Shown: one piece after another, positions 43,105-51,114 of the stretch
How positions within the stretch are numbered: position 1 is the first letter of the stretch
Layout of the letters: each line of letters starts with the position of its first letter
Origin: Flagellimonas profundi
Lineage (GTDB): Bacteria; Bacteroidota; Bacteroidia; Flavobacteriales; Flavobacteriaceae
Direction: 5' to 3'
Length of the DNA: 64,000 bases
NCBI RefSeq assembly: GCF_017313275.1
Contig: NZ_JAFLNM010000001.1
Location: 186,001-250,000, forward strand
Notes under the pieces: model-generated
The model's input: the letters and a program-made list of their open reading frames with translations, nothing else
What the model was told of the DNA's origin: nothing
The model's database searches: none
Translations under genes and position numbers: made by a program

Positions 43105-44031
43105 TTATTTGCGCAGGCTACTGGGAGGCCTTCCGTATTTTTCCTTGAAGGCCCTGGAGAAATGGGGGATGCTCTTGAACCCGGTCATATGGGCGATTGT
43201 CTTTAGGGAAAGACTGGTGTGCAGGGTGAGGGTCTTGGCCTTCCGGAGTCGTTCTTGGGTCAGAAACTTAAAAATGGTGGTTCCGTAAAGCTGTTTGAAG
43301 CCATATTTCAATTTAAACTCATTGGTGCCCATCTGGAGTGCCAGGTCCTTGAGTTTTGGGAGGTCCCGGTCGAGGTTGTTAAGGATCATATCATGGACTT
43401 CCCGAATCATCCGAATGTCTTTTTGACTGAGTCTAACTTTTGGGGATTTGGCACCTTTACTGATTTTGAGCGCATGCTTCCATAAGCCTTTTCCAATGGG
43501 TTCACCTTTGGAAAACAATACCGTGTCCATTAGGATCTTTTGGTCGTTCCCATCCAATGATCGAAATGTGGAGACATGGAAATCCTTGGAGATGATAAGA
43601 CCTTCCGGAGTGATGAATTCCAGGGGCATGATGGTATCCGTAAAATCCTTTTTTAGGAGTTTGGGGAGTTTGTTGTGCCATGATTTTTGGGTGTTGGCCG
43701 TCATGATCTCCGAAACATTTTGCCCGATAAGGTCCTTGGGGAGTTGGGACAACAAGGAACAGCTTTTGTTGTTGGCCATCTCAATGGTTCCATTGGCATC
43801 GAGAAGCAGGGACATTTGTATGAGGTATCTCGGGCTGTCCTGGGCCGTGGCAAATCCTTGGTGCACAAAGGAGGCCCGGATTTCCTCGTTCACCATATTG
43901 AGCATGACGATTAGGGAGGCCATGTTATCATTCTTGGCACCTGGATCCAAACTATAGAAAAAATTACCTCGAGCCATTTCCAACAACATCTGTTGGATTC
44001 TTTTCATACTGAAATCATCTTGGTTGGGCAT
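43105..44031 (-). CDS. PAS-domain AraC-family transcriptional regulator
   Basis: 308 residues. Residues 70-195 look like a PAS sensor (LDANGTIEMANNKSCSLLSQ; LPKDLIGQNVSEIM; FHVSTFRSLDG). The C-terminal 100 residues are an AraC double HTH (LKDLALQMGTNEFKLKYGFK; LKTIAHMTGFKSIPHFSRAF, ending REKYGRPPSSLRK-like KEKYGRPPSSLRK). An N-terminal helical segment precedes the PAS. No membrane segment. It probably senses a small ligand and controls the surrounding cargo. ATG at 44031; the STAS-like gene is 17 bases upstream in the same direction. Confidence 0.88.
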   Translation of the reverse strand: MPNQDDFSMKRIQQMLLEMARGNFFYSLDPGAKNDNMASLIVMLNMVNEEIRASFVHQGFATAQDSPRYLIQMSLLLDANGTIEMANNKSCSLLSQLPKDLIGQNVSEIMTANTQKSWHNKLPKLLKKDFTDTIMPLEFITPEGLIISKDFHVSTFRSLDGNDQKILMDTVLFSKGEPIGKGLWKHALKISKGAKSPKVRLSQKDIRMIREVHDMILNNLDRDLPKLKDLALQMGTNEFKLKYGFKQLYGTTIFKFLTQERLRKAKTLTLHTSLSLKTIAHMTGFKSIPHFSRAFKEKYGRPPSSLRK

Positions 44032-44048
44032 CTTCTTCTAGTTAAGGG

Positions 44049-44432
44049 TTATTGTTGTTTTGTTTGTTCCGTGAGAAAAGCCATGGCCTGGTCTTTATTC
44101 GTAAAGGAGGCCGTGGGGAAGGGGAGGAGATGGGTCCCGAGATAAAAGGAACTGATGACATCCGTGACGGGAGGGTCGATCAAAAAGGCCAGTGCCGTGA
44201 CCAAGAGTGAGCCCTCCACCGCTAAATAGTCCCTGGCCGGCTTGTTGACCATACGTACCTGCTGGATATCGCAGAGCACGGGCATGGACCTGCCTTCTTG
44301 GATCATCATTCGGTCCCTTACAATGACCTGGGCCGCTTCAAGATCAATGATAGGTCCTTTTTTATAGATGATGTGTAAAAGATCGTCGGTCAACAAATAC
44401 ACGGCGTATTTGTTTTCATGGGATGTATTCAT
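44049..44432 (-). CDS. STAS/SpoIIAA-like small protein (DUF7793 type)
   Basis: 127 residues from the ATG at 44432 (MNTSHENKYAVYLL). Alternating strands and helices with a conserved-looking core: GPIIDLEAAQVIVRDRMMIQ, then SMPVLCDIQQVRMVNKPARD and FYLGTHLLPFPTASFTNKDQ, as in STAS-like proteins of Bacteroidota. The family usually carries out regulatory protein contacts. It is in an operon with the PAS-AraC regulator and divergent from the oxoamine synthase fusion. Confidence 0.75.
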   Translation of the reverse strand: MNTSHENKYAVYLLTDDLLHIIYKKGPIIDLEAAQVIVRDRMMIQEGRSMPVLCDIQQVRMVNKPARDYLAVEGSLLVTALAFLIDPPVTDVISSFYLGTHLLPFPTASFTNKDQAMAFLTEQTKQQ

Positions 44433-44630
44433 AATGCAAAAACTGGTAATGGTAATGAATTTACAAAAATATTGGTATCTGTTTTGTGGAATCACCTTGA
44501 TACCCAGTCAATAAAGGCTTTTAATTATCCCAAAAGGACTATTACTTATCTGAAACGGAGTGTTTAATTAGTGTATAATTGAAATTCCTACAAATGCCAT
44601 TACATTTTATGACAATTCAAATCAAACCAT

Positions 44631-47036
44631 ATGGCAAAGATCAAACACCATAACTTTCTGAACACCGTACACGAGGTGTTCACGGATGCCAAAAATGCCG
44701 GTGTCCTTCACTTATATGCCGATGGGGATTCCTTTTCGGGAAGGACCATTATTGTAAATGAAAGGGAATTGTTCCATTTTGGGACCACGGGCTATCTGGG
44801 ATTGGAACAGGACCCTAGACTGAAGCGGGCCGCCATGGATGCCATTGAGAAATATGGTACCCAGTTCCCACTTTCCAAATCCTATCTTTCAAATCCATTG
44901 TACGAGGAACTGGAGCATAAGATCGAGAAGATGTACGGACATTCGATCGTGATCACAAAGAACAGCACGCTTGGACATATGGGCATGATCCCAAGTGCGG
45001 TCAACGATGATGATGTGATCGTGCTGGACCATCAGGTGCACTGGAGTGTCCAGAATGCGTCAAAAATGCTCAAGACACGGAGTGTTCCCATAGAGATGAT
45101 CCGACACAACCAGTTGGACATGTTGGAAGAAAAGATCAAGAAATATCGCGAATCGAAACGCTTTATCTGGTATATGGCCGATGGTATTTATTCCATGTAC
45201 GGGGATTATGCCCCAGTACAGGAACTGATGACCCTTGCCAAGCAATATCCACAATTACGATTGTATTTTGACGATGTGCACGGGATGAGCTGGACAGGCA
45301 GGAACGGAACGGGCTATGTACTGGATCAACTGGGGGAACTGACCGAAAATATACTGTTGTTCGGGACCTTGAGCAAGACCTTTGGTGCCAGTGGTGCGGT
45401 ACTGGCCTGTTCCGACTCCAATCTCTATGACAAGATAAAGACCTTCGGCGGCCCGCTTACCTTTTCGGCACAATTGGAACCGGCCTCTGTAGCAGCTGCC
45501 CTTGCTTCTGCCAAGATTCATTTGTCACCGGAAATATATGTACTGCAAGCGGACCTGAAAAAACGGATAGCGTATTTCAATGAATGCCTTTCCGATACCC
45601 AACTCCCATTGATCGACCGTAATGAATCCCCGGTATTCTATATCGGTACGGGCATGCCCAAGACCGGGTACAATTTTGTGAACCGTTTGATGCGGGAGGG
45701 CTACTATGTCAACTTGGGTATCTTTCCAGCGGTGCCGGTGAAAAACACGGGGGTGCGAATCACCGTTTCCAGGCATAATGAATTCGAGGAGATTAAAGGT
45801 CTGGTCGAGGCCATGGCCCATCATTTTCCCAAGGCCCTGGAGGAGACAGGGACCCATATGGAACGGGTCTTCCATGCTTTTAAGCTTCAAGCCCCGGTGA
45901 AGGAAAGGCCACTGCGGTCCCAAGGGCTCCTAATAGCTATCGTGGAATCCATCAATGAGGTGGACCGAGGGGAATGGGACCATTATTTGGGAGGCCAAGG
46001 GGTATATGATTGGCAGGGGCTCCGATTTCTTGAAAGCGTATTTCAGCACCAAGACAAAAAAGAAAACCATTGGAAGTTTCGATATGTCACCATTCGCGAT
46101 GCGGACGGAGCTCCCGTATTGATGACCTTTCTGACCCTTGCTCTTTGGAAGGACGATATGTTGGCCACTCCCGAGGTCTCGGCCAGGCTCGAGGAAGAAC
46201 GAGGGCTCCATCCCTATTATATGTCCTCCTCAGTGCTTTCGATGGGCTGTCTGTTTACGGAAGGTGATCACCTATATTGGGATAAGGACCATACACTGTC
46301 GCAGCAGGCCTTGGATTGTTTTTTGGAACAGCTGGAATTCCTGGAACATGACCTCGGGGCCAAGATGACCGTTCTGCGGGATTTCCCCAAGGATGCCGCA
46401 TGGCACACAACACTGTATGGACAGGGGTTCTTGCGCTTGCGCATGCCGGGTTCCTGTACCCTAGATCTGACCAATGTGCCCTCGATGGATGATTTCATAG
46501 GGCAGCTGTCATCCAGGAACCGGCGTCATTTGCGCAAGGATATCCAACCCTTTTTGGAGTTGACCGAACACAGGGTTGTTTCCCAAGTGGATGGGAAATT
46601 GTTGTCGCAGTTTAAAAAACGTTTTGAGGCAGTACGGTCCAGGAATTTGGGACTTAACACCTTTTCGTTTCCAGATTCCCTGTTCGAACATATGAACCGT
46701 AGTCCGCTATGGGAATTCATTGTACTCTCACCCTTGGGCGAACCTAAAAGCGTTATGGGCGTCATGTTTTGCTATACCAATACGGATAAGGTCTATGTGC
46801 CTGCATTCGTGGGCATGGATTATAAGGTACTGGAAGTGTTTGCTCCATACCGTCAACTTTTATATCGTACCATTGAGCGTGCCATTTCCCTTGGAATGCG
46901 TAAGATAGATTTTGGCATGACCGCTTCCTTTGAAAAGAAAAAACTGGGGGCCCTAGTGCATGAAAAATATGCCTACCTCCAGATTACGGATAATTATATC
47001 CTGGAGTTGCTCGGGGTCATGGAAGGCCAGGATTAA
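44631..47036 (+). CDS. Fusion of alpha-oxoamine synthase (PLP) and GNAT/FemAB-like acyltransferase
   Basis: 801 residues. Residues about 1-400 are a class I/II PLP enzyme of the alpha-oxoamine synthase group (KBL, SPT, BioF, CqsA): FGTTGYLGLEQDPRL, then DHQVHWSVQNASKML, MADGIYSMYGDYAPVQEL, LYFDDVHGMSWTGRNG and PLP-lysine Lys249 in LFGTLSKTFGASGAVL. The usual DDAHG is DDVHG. Residues about 420-801 resemble a BioF2/FemAB-type N-acyltransferase (SSRNRRHLRKDIQPFLEL; FSFPDSLFEHMNRSP; KIDFGMTASFEKKKLGALVH). Such enzymes join an amino acid with an acyl-CoA; with an acyltransferase fused the product may be an N-acylated aminolipid or a signal. The substrate is unknown. Divergent from the STAS/AraC pair across 198 bases; four bases before rteC. 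Confidence 0.85.
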   Translation: MAKIKHHNFLNTVHEVFTDAKNAGVLHLYADGDSFSGRTIIVNERELFHFGTTGYLGLEQDPRLKRAAMDAIEKYGTQFPLSKSYLSNPLYEELEHKIEKMYGHSIVITKNSTLGHMGMIPSAVNDDDVIVLDHQVHWSVQNASKMLKTRSVPIEMIRHNQLDMLEEKIKKYRESKRFIWYMADGIYSMYGDYAPVQELMTLAKQYPQLRLYFDDVHGMSWTGRNGTGYVLDQLGELTENILLFGTLSKTFGASGAVLACSDSNLYDKIKTFGGPLTFSAQLEPASVAAALASAKIHLSPEIYVLQADLKKRIAYFNECLSDTQLPLIDRNESPVFYIGTGMPKTGYNFVNRLMREGYYVNLGIFPAVPVKNTGVRITVSRHNEFEEIKGLVEAMAHHFPKALEETGTHMERVFHAFKLQAPVKERPLRSQGLLIAIVESINEVDRGEWDHYLGGQGVYDWQGLRFLESVFQHQDKKENHWKFRYVTIRDADGAPVLMTFLTLALWKDDMLATPEVSARLEEERGLHPYYMSSSVLSMGCLFTEGDHLYWDKDHTLSQQALDCFLEQLEFLEHDLGAKMTVLRDFPKDAAWHTTLYGQGFLRLRMPGSCTLDLTNVPSMDDFIGQLSSRNRRHLRKDIQPFLELTEHRVVSQVDGKLLSQFKKRFEAVRSRNLGLNTFSFPDSLFEHMNRSPLWEFIVLSPLGEPKSVMGVMFCYTNTDKVYVPAFVGMDYKVLEVFAPYRQLLYRTIERAISLGMRKIDFGMTASFEKKKLGALVHEKYAYLQITDNYILELLGVMEGQD

Positions 47037-47039
47037 TGG

Positions 47040-47888
47040 ATGGATGCCATGAAATACCAAAAGCTGTTATCGGAATTTGAGGGACAACTGGATGCCTTGG
47101 AAAGCGGAAATGGGGATATCCTTTTCAAGGCGGAAAAGGGTATCGTTCTGGTCGAAAAGTGTATCCGGAAACTTCAAAAACAGATTACGGGAAAGCCCTT
47201 TGCCAGCCAGGCCGATGAGATTTATTTTTTCAAGCACGTCAAGCCCCAAATATTCAGTAAGCTCATTTATTACGTCAAATTGTTCAATATTGAAAGCAAG
47301 AGGCCCCGAGGCAACGATACGGCGCAGATCAAATACCTACAGCACCAGATCAATAAGTTCCAGACCTTCTTTAACGATAACCTCGAGTTTTACAACTACT
47401 ACCGTCGTGGAGCCATGTCCCTGGACGAGCAATATTTTGTACGAGGGAACAGGGACCTCCGTTTGCCCCTGGAATCCTTCCATTTTTTGATCGATGATCA
47501 GTTCTCGACCTGTCAGGATGGAACGGTAGCGACCATCATGGCCTATGACATGCTCATCGTCTATTTGAGAAAGGAAGTGGACGATCTACAACACAGTTTG
47601 GAACCCCAAAAGAACGCACCTATGGAAAAACCTTCAAAATTATTCTGGACCGGTAGCAAGACCGACCTGATCGAACTGCTCTATGGGCTGCATGCCAGCA
47701 GTTCCATTAATAGCGGAACGGTCGATATCAAGGAATTGGCCTCCCATTTTGAACATTTTTACAATATTGATCTGGGCAATTATTACCATACCTTCATTGA
47801 GATACGTTCACGGAAGACTAGTAAGACCCGTTTTCTCGACAAGTTGATCGAACTGCTCAACCAGCGCATGGATGCCCTGGATGAGTGA
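47040..47888 (+). CDS. rteC: RteC-domain regulatory protein of the conjugative element
   Basis: 282 residues. The RteC pattern is visible in FKHVKPQIFSKLIYYVKLFN, then DNLEFYNYYRRGAMSLDEQY, FVRGNRDLRLPLESF and the C-terminal FEHFYNIDLGNYYHTFIEIR plus SRKTSKTRFLDKLIELLNQRM. RteC promotes excision/transfer gene expression in CTnDOT-like elements. It is four bases after the oxoamine synthase fusion, suggesting co-transcription; a perfect palindromic terminator follows. Confidence 0.92.
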   Translation: MDAMKYQKLLSEFEGQLDALESGNGDILFKAEKGIVLVEKCIRKLQKQITGKPFASQADEIYFFKHVKPQIFSKLIYYVKLFNIESKRPRGNDTAQIKYLQHQINKFQTFFNDNLEFYNYYRRGAMSLDEQYFVRGNRDLRLPLESFHFLIDDQFSTCQDGTVATIMAYDMLIVYLRKEVDDLQHSLEPQKNAPMEKPSKLFWTGSKTDLIELLYGLHASSSINSGTVDIKELASHFEHFYNIDLGNYYHTFIEIRSRKTSKTRFLDKLIELLNQRMDALDE

Positions 47889-47899
47889 GTTTTTGGTTT

Positions 47900-47923
47900 C
47901 CCCAAGTCGGTACCGACTTGGGG
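47900..47923 (+). terminator. Intrinsic terminator after rteC
   Basis: A perfect 24-base palindrome with arms CCCCAAGTCGGT/ACCGACTTGGGG, followed by ATTTTG; it lies 11 bases past the rteC stop. Confidence 0.8.
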
Positions 47924-48115
47924 ATTTTGTAGGGAAGGGATCCTGTACCGTCGTTCACTTGTCTTTTCATGGATTTTATGAGTCCCCAACACTTCATATC
48001 AGTACAATCGACCTTAAAACTTATGTTGAAAAATCTTTCCCTAGGTGGGACCCAACTCTAGACGTTTATCCAATATGCTTTTTGAGATTTGTAGGTGAAA
48101 GTCAAATCAGTGGAG

Positions 48116-48161
48116 GGACCACCAAATTAAATGAACTTGATGCGGTGGTCCTTTCTTTTAA
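48116..48161 (+). promoter_or_regulatory. Leader hairpin before the excisionase-like gene
   Basis: GGACCACC (48116-48123) pairs with GGTGGTCC (48144-48151) and is followed by TTTCTTTT. It is 12 bases from the ATG at 48173. It could be a terminator of upstream transcripts or an attenuator for the excisionase-like gene. Confidence 0.5.
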
Positions 48162-48172
48162 ATTCAAATCAT

Positions 48173-48451
48173 ATGGGAGCAACCATCATCACCACGGAAG
48201 ACCTTATGGAGTTCAAAATGGAACTACTGGAAGATATCAAGGAACTATTGGAGAACCAAAACGGACAATTGAACAAGAGATGGATGAAATCCAACGAGGT
48301 ACGTGAGCTCTTGGGCATATCCCCGGGAACACTTCAAAACCTTAGGGTCAACGGTACTTTGCCCTTTACACGGATAGGGGGAGTATTGTACTATGATCAT
48401 GGGGAGATCATGGAAATCCTTGAAAGGAACAAGGTCCATAACCATCTGTAA
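48173..48451 (+). CDS. Excisionase-like helix-turn-helix protein
   Basis: 92 residues from the ATG at 48173 (MGATIITTEDLMEFK). Coiled-coil-prone N-terminus, then a MerR/HTH_17-type domain: KSNEVRELLGISPGTLQNLR, VNGTLPFTRIGGVLYYDHGE. Small proteins of this type beside rteC act as recombination directionality factors or regulators in Bacteroidota elements. A replication-type gene starts four bases after its stop. Confidence 0.85.
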   Translation: MGATIITTEDLMEFKMELLEDIKELLENQNGQLNKRWMKSNEVRELLGISPGTLQNLRVNGTLPFTRIGGVLYYDHGEIMEILERNKVHNHL

Positions 48452-48454
48452 GTT

Positions 48455-48994
48455 TTGGGCGATATCAATTATATCAAACACCTGAACGGGGTCTTTGGAC
48501 AGTTTGTCAAGGACGGCCGATTGAACCCTACCCATATCAGTCTCTATGTGGCCCTTTTCCAATTATGGAACAACAGTTTTTTCAAGGATAGCTTTTATAT
48601 CAATAGGGCAGAAGTGATGGGATATGCCAAAATAGGCTCCAAGTCCACTTATCACCGTTGTATCAAAGAGCTCAGCCATTGGGGCTATATCCGATATGAG
48701 CCCTCACACAATCCGTTCAAAGGGAGCCGGATCAAGTTGTTCGATTTTGGGACAAGCAGTGGACAAGTACCGTACCCAAGCCATACCAAAATCGGGACAA
48801 GCACTGGACAAGCACTGGTACCTATAATAAAACATATACAAACCGGGAAAAACAATACAAACCCTTTAAAACCGGAAAATTTTAAAAAATCAAGTTGTGA
48901 GGCCTTTGAAAAAAAGGAAAAACGGTATGGCACTGTTCCAAATGGGGACAACCTTCGAACAACCAAGGACAAGGATTACGATCAACCACTTTGA
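48455..48994 (+). CDS. Element replication/regulatory protein with N-terminal winged-helix-like domain
   Basis: 179 residues from a TTG start at 48455; the next ATG is about 55 codons inside. The first 100 residues (LNPTHISLYVALFQLWNNSF; GYAKIGSKSTYHRCIKELSH; WGYIRYEPSHNPFKGSRIKL) look like a winged-helix replisome-organiser domain, as in phage and plasmid replication starters. The rest is low-complexity, rich in Lys/Asn/Thr. Overlaps the ATPase gene by four bases. Confidence 0.7.
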   Translation: MGDINYIKHLNGVFGQFVKDGRLNPTHISLYVALFQLWNNSFFKDSFYINRAEVMGYAKIGSKSTYHRCIKELSHWGYIRYEPSHNPFKGSRIKLFDFGTSSGQVPYPSHTKIGTSTGQALVPIIKHIQTGKNNTNPLKPENFKKSSCEAFEKKEKRYGTVPNGDNLRTTKDKDYDQPL

Positions 48995-49653
48995 ACTATC
49001 GAGCCCCACATATCATTACGGAGGGTACGGTCCAATATGAACTGGGATCGCTTAAGGGGCGTGAAATCCATTATGATTTCGAGAAGATGTTGGTATATCT
49101 TGAGGCCAAGGGAAAATTGTTGTTTGGGAAAAAGTTCAAGATCTACCATGAGGACCGGGACATCATTTACCGATTGTGCCTATACACAATCAGGGACAGG
49201 AAGCGCTGTGAACAGCTGGGCATCGATACGGAAAAAGGGATTTTGCTTTCGGGTCCCGTAGGTTGTGGAAAGACAAGTTTGATGAAATTGCTGAAATGTA
49301 TGGTCCCGCACCAAAGACCCTATGCTGTCATCCCGTGCAGAAATATTGTGTTCGGATTTAATCATTTGGGGTACAAGGTCATTCACGATTATGGGGATGC
49401 CCAGTTCTATTGTTTTGATGATCTTGGCGTAGAACCCGATGGGGTGCATTTCGGACAGGAGTGCAATGTGATGGGGGAGGTGCTGTTGTCGCGTTACGAG
49501 CTCTTTATGGATTCTAAAAGGAAAACACATGCCACTACCAATTTAAATGCCCAGGAATTGGAGGAACGCTACGGGAACAGGGTGCGTTCACGTATGAGGG
49601 AATTGTTCAATTTGATAGCATTCCATAAAGGGAGCAGGGATAAAAGACTGTAA
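48991..49653 (+). CDS. DnaC/IstB-like AAA ATPase of the element
   Basis: 220 residues from a TTG start at 48991 that overlaps the preceding stop. AAA-type ATPase with Walker A LSGPVGCGKTSLMKLL, Walker B CFDDLGVEP and a sensor-like HATTNLNAQELEERYGNRV with arginine finger region SRMRELFNLIAFHKGSRDKR. Resembles DnaC-type helicase loaders. Together with the winged-helix protein it may start element replication after excision. Last element-type gene recognised. Confidence 0.85.
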   Translation: MNYRAPHIITEGTVQYELGSLKGREIHYDFEKMLVYLEAKGKLLFGKKFKIYHEDRDIIYRLCLYTIRDRKRCEQLGIDTEKGILLSGPVGCGKTSLMKLLKCMVPHQRPYAVIPCRNIVFGFNHLGYKVIHDYGDAQFYCFDDLGVEPDGVHFGQECNVMGEVLLSRYELFMDSKRKTHATTNLNAQELEERYGNRVRSRMRELFNLIAFHKGSRDKRL

Positions 49654-50398
49654 CTTCAAGATTGGGCCGGAAATGGTTTTTATAATCCCCGGACCTTTTG
49701 AATTTTTCATGATATTTTTTGCATCTGTAATTAAGTCATTTGTAGCAGCCCGATTGGAAAATTGAATGTGATGGAATTATAGATTAGTTCATTGAACCAG
49801 AGATCAACTGAGATAATGATGACCCAAGTTACCATATTAGGCATGGGAATGAAAAAATGGAAAAGAAGGTATCTAAAGTTTAAGATCTAGGGGATGCAGT
49901 ACGCTCTGTTTGTCAAAAGGTATCTTTTACTGAATCCAAGCTTGGGAAAGAGGTTTTCCTTTGATTCACCTAATATAATGCAAGGTTTCAATAAAATACA
50001 CATGCCCTAAATGCAACTGTTCGAATGTTTGAAGGCTATGGCTAAATTGTATTGCACTTCAACAATCAAATCCCAAAGAAATGTAAGGTGGAAAAAAACA
50101 GATGGAATGAAAATTTATTTGGAAAGACATAAGGTTTAAATATTTTTTTATAATTTGTTAACGTTTTTTGGTATTATTTCAATTGGTTTTTTATTCCATC
50201 AAGGGAATAAAACGACTTTCCTTTATAGAAGTAATTGGTTTTAAGATTATTTCTTACAAATTGGCACTTTTTCGTTTAGGACGAAAACTGTTCCGCGGTA
50301 TATCATCGGAACTGTTGTAAGTTTAAGAATGAAGATATTTGGCTTATTGACAGAGTAAACCTAATGTTGATGGCCACATACTTAAAAGAAGGGCGAAA
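49654..50398. other. 745-base AT-rich noncoding stretch that should hold the right end of the element
   Basis: No credible gene. A hairpin TTTTATTCC/GGAATAAAA is at 50189-50212. I searched by eye for the 3' end of tRNA-Pro (TTCGAATCCTGCCACCCCGA) and did not find it. ATGGTTTTT at 49673-49681 also occurs right after tRNA-Pro (11332-11340), but nine bases is too little. It must also contain the promoter of the sigma-factor gene. Confidence 0.5.
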
Positions 50399-50953
50399 AT
50401 GGACCAGAAAAGCTTTGATAATGAAACTTACCTCATTGAGCAGTTGAAAAAAGGCTCCAAGGATGCTTATGGTCATCTATTTAAGTTGTACCATAGGGAA
50501 CTTTGTAATTATATGACCGCAATTTCCGGAAATCCACGGGTTGCTGAAGATATTGCCCAACAAACCTTTATCAAGATATGGGACAATAGAAGAAAACTGT
50601 TCGTATCGAAGAACAAGTTAAAAAGGTATTTGTTCAAAGTTGCCTATAACTTATTCATTGATTCCCAAAGAAAAAGGAAGAAGGAGTTCCAATTGCTTGA
50701 AAACCTTAAACAGGAAGCTTACCTGGACATTGCAGAAGCCGATACTTCCCTATTTGAAGAGCGACTCAGAAAAGTGGAGAAGGAAATTGATAATCTCCCG
50801 GAAAAATGCAAAAAGGTCTTTATCATGAATAAAAAGGAAGGACTTAAATACAAGGAGATATCGGAACAACTTCACATTTCAATTAAAACCGTAGAGGTAC
50901 ATATGGCTAAAGCCATGAAGCGCCTTAGAGCCCAATTAACATCTTTTCTATAA
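50399..50953 (+). CDS. ECF RNA polymerase sigma factor (SigW/FecI-like, Bacteroidota type)
   Basis: 184 residues. Region 2: HLFKLYHRELCNYMTAISGN and VAEDIAQQTFIKIWDNRRKL with LKRYLFKVAYNLFIDSQRKR. Region 4: LPEKCKKVFIMNKKEGLKYK and EISEQLHISIKTVEVHMAKA. It is followed by a FecR gene and an STN-domain SusC, so it should be released by ligand binding at that transporter and then turn on the downstream operon. ATG at 50399. Confidence 0.95.
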   Translation: MDQKSFDNETYLIEQLKKGSKDAYGHLFKLYHRELCNYMTAISGNPRVAEDIAQQTFIKIWDNRRKLFVSKNKLKRYLFKVAYNLFIDSQRKRKKEFQLLENLKQEAYLDIAEADTSLFEERLRKVEKEIDNLPEKCKKVFIMNKKEGLKYKEISEQLHISIKTVEVHMAKAMKRLRAQLTSFL

Positions 50954-51114
50954 TACTTTTCGGTAACAAACGATACCTGTTCCCAATTATTGACCAATTC
51001 AATAAAACGTTGTTTAAAAAACGTTTCTATCAATTTAAATGTTAAAAAAATAATTCTTTGTAAGGGTTTTTTGAAAATCCTCCGTCTCTTTTAAAAAGTG
51101 ACAATATTTTTCAA

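Larger units (their letters stand above)
11327..49653. mobile_element. Integrative and conjugative element, Bacteroidota tra/rteC type
   Basis: Between tRNA-Pro and about 49.65 kb lie an IntDOT-like integrase, tra genes E-F-G-I-J-K-M-N, ssb, radC, bfmA, a relaxase, a coupling ATPase, rteC, an excisionase-like HTH, a replication-type protein and an ATPase. That is a nearly complete transfer, establishment and integration set. Cargo fills 27.7-47.0 kb. The left end is placed at the tRNA-Pro 3' end. The right end is uncertain: I find no copy of the tRNA-Pro end in 49654-50398, so the limit given is simply the last element-type gene. traL, traO, traP and traQ are not seen. Confidence 0.85.

Noticed and set aside
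49673..49681. ATGGTTTTT as a possible attR core, also present after tRNA-Pro at 11332
   Set aside because: Nine A/T-rich bases are expected by chance in this region and flanks do not match.
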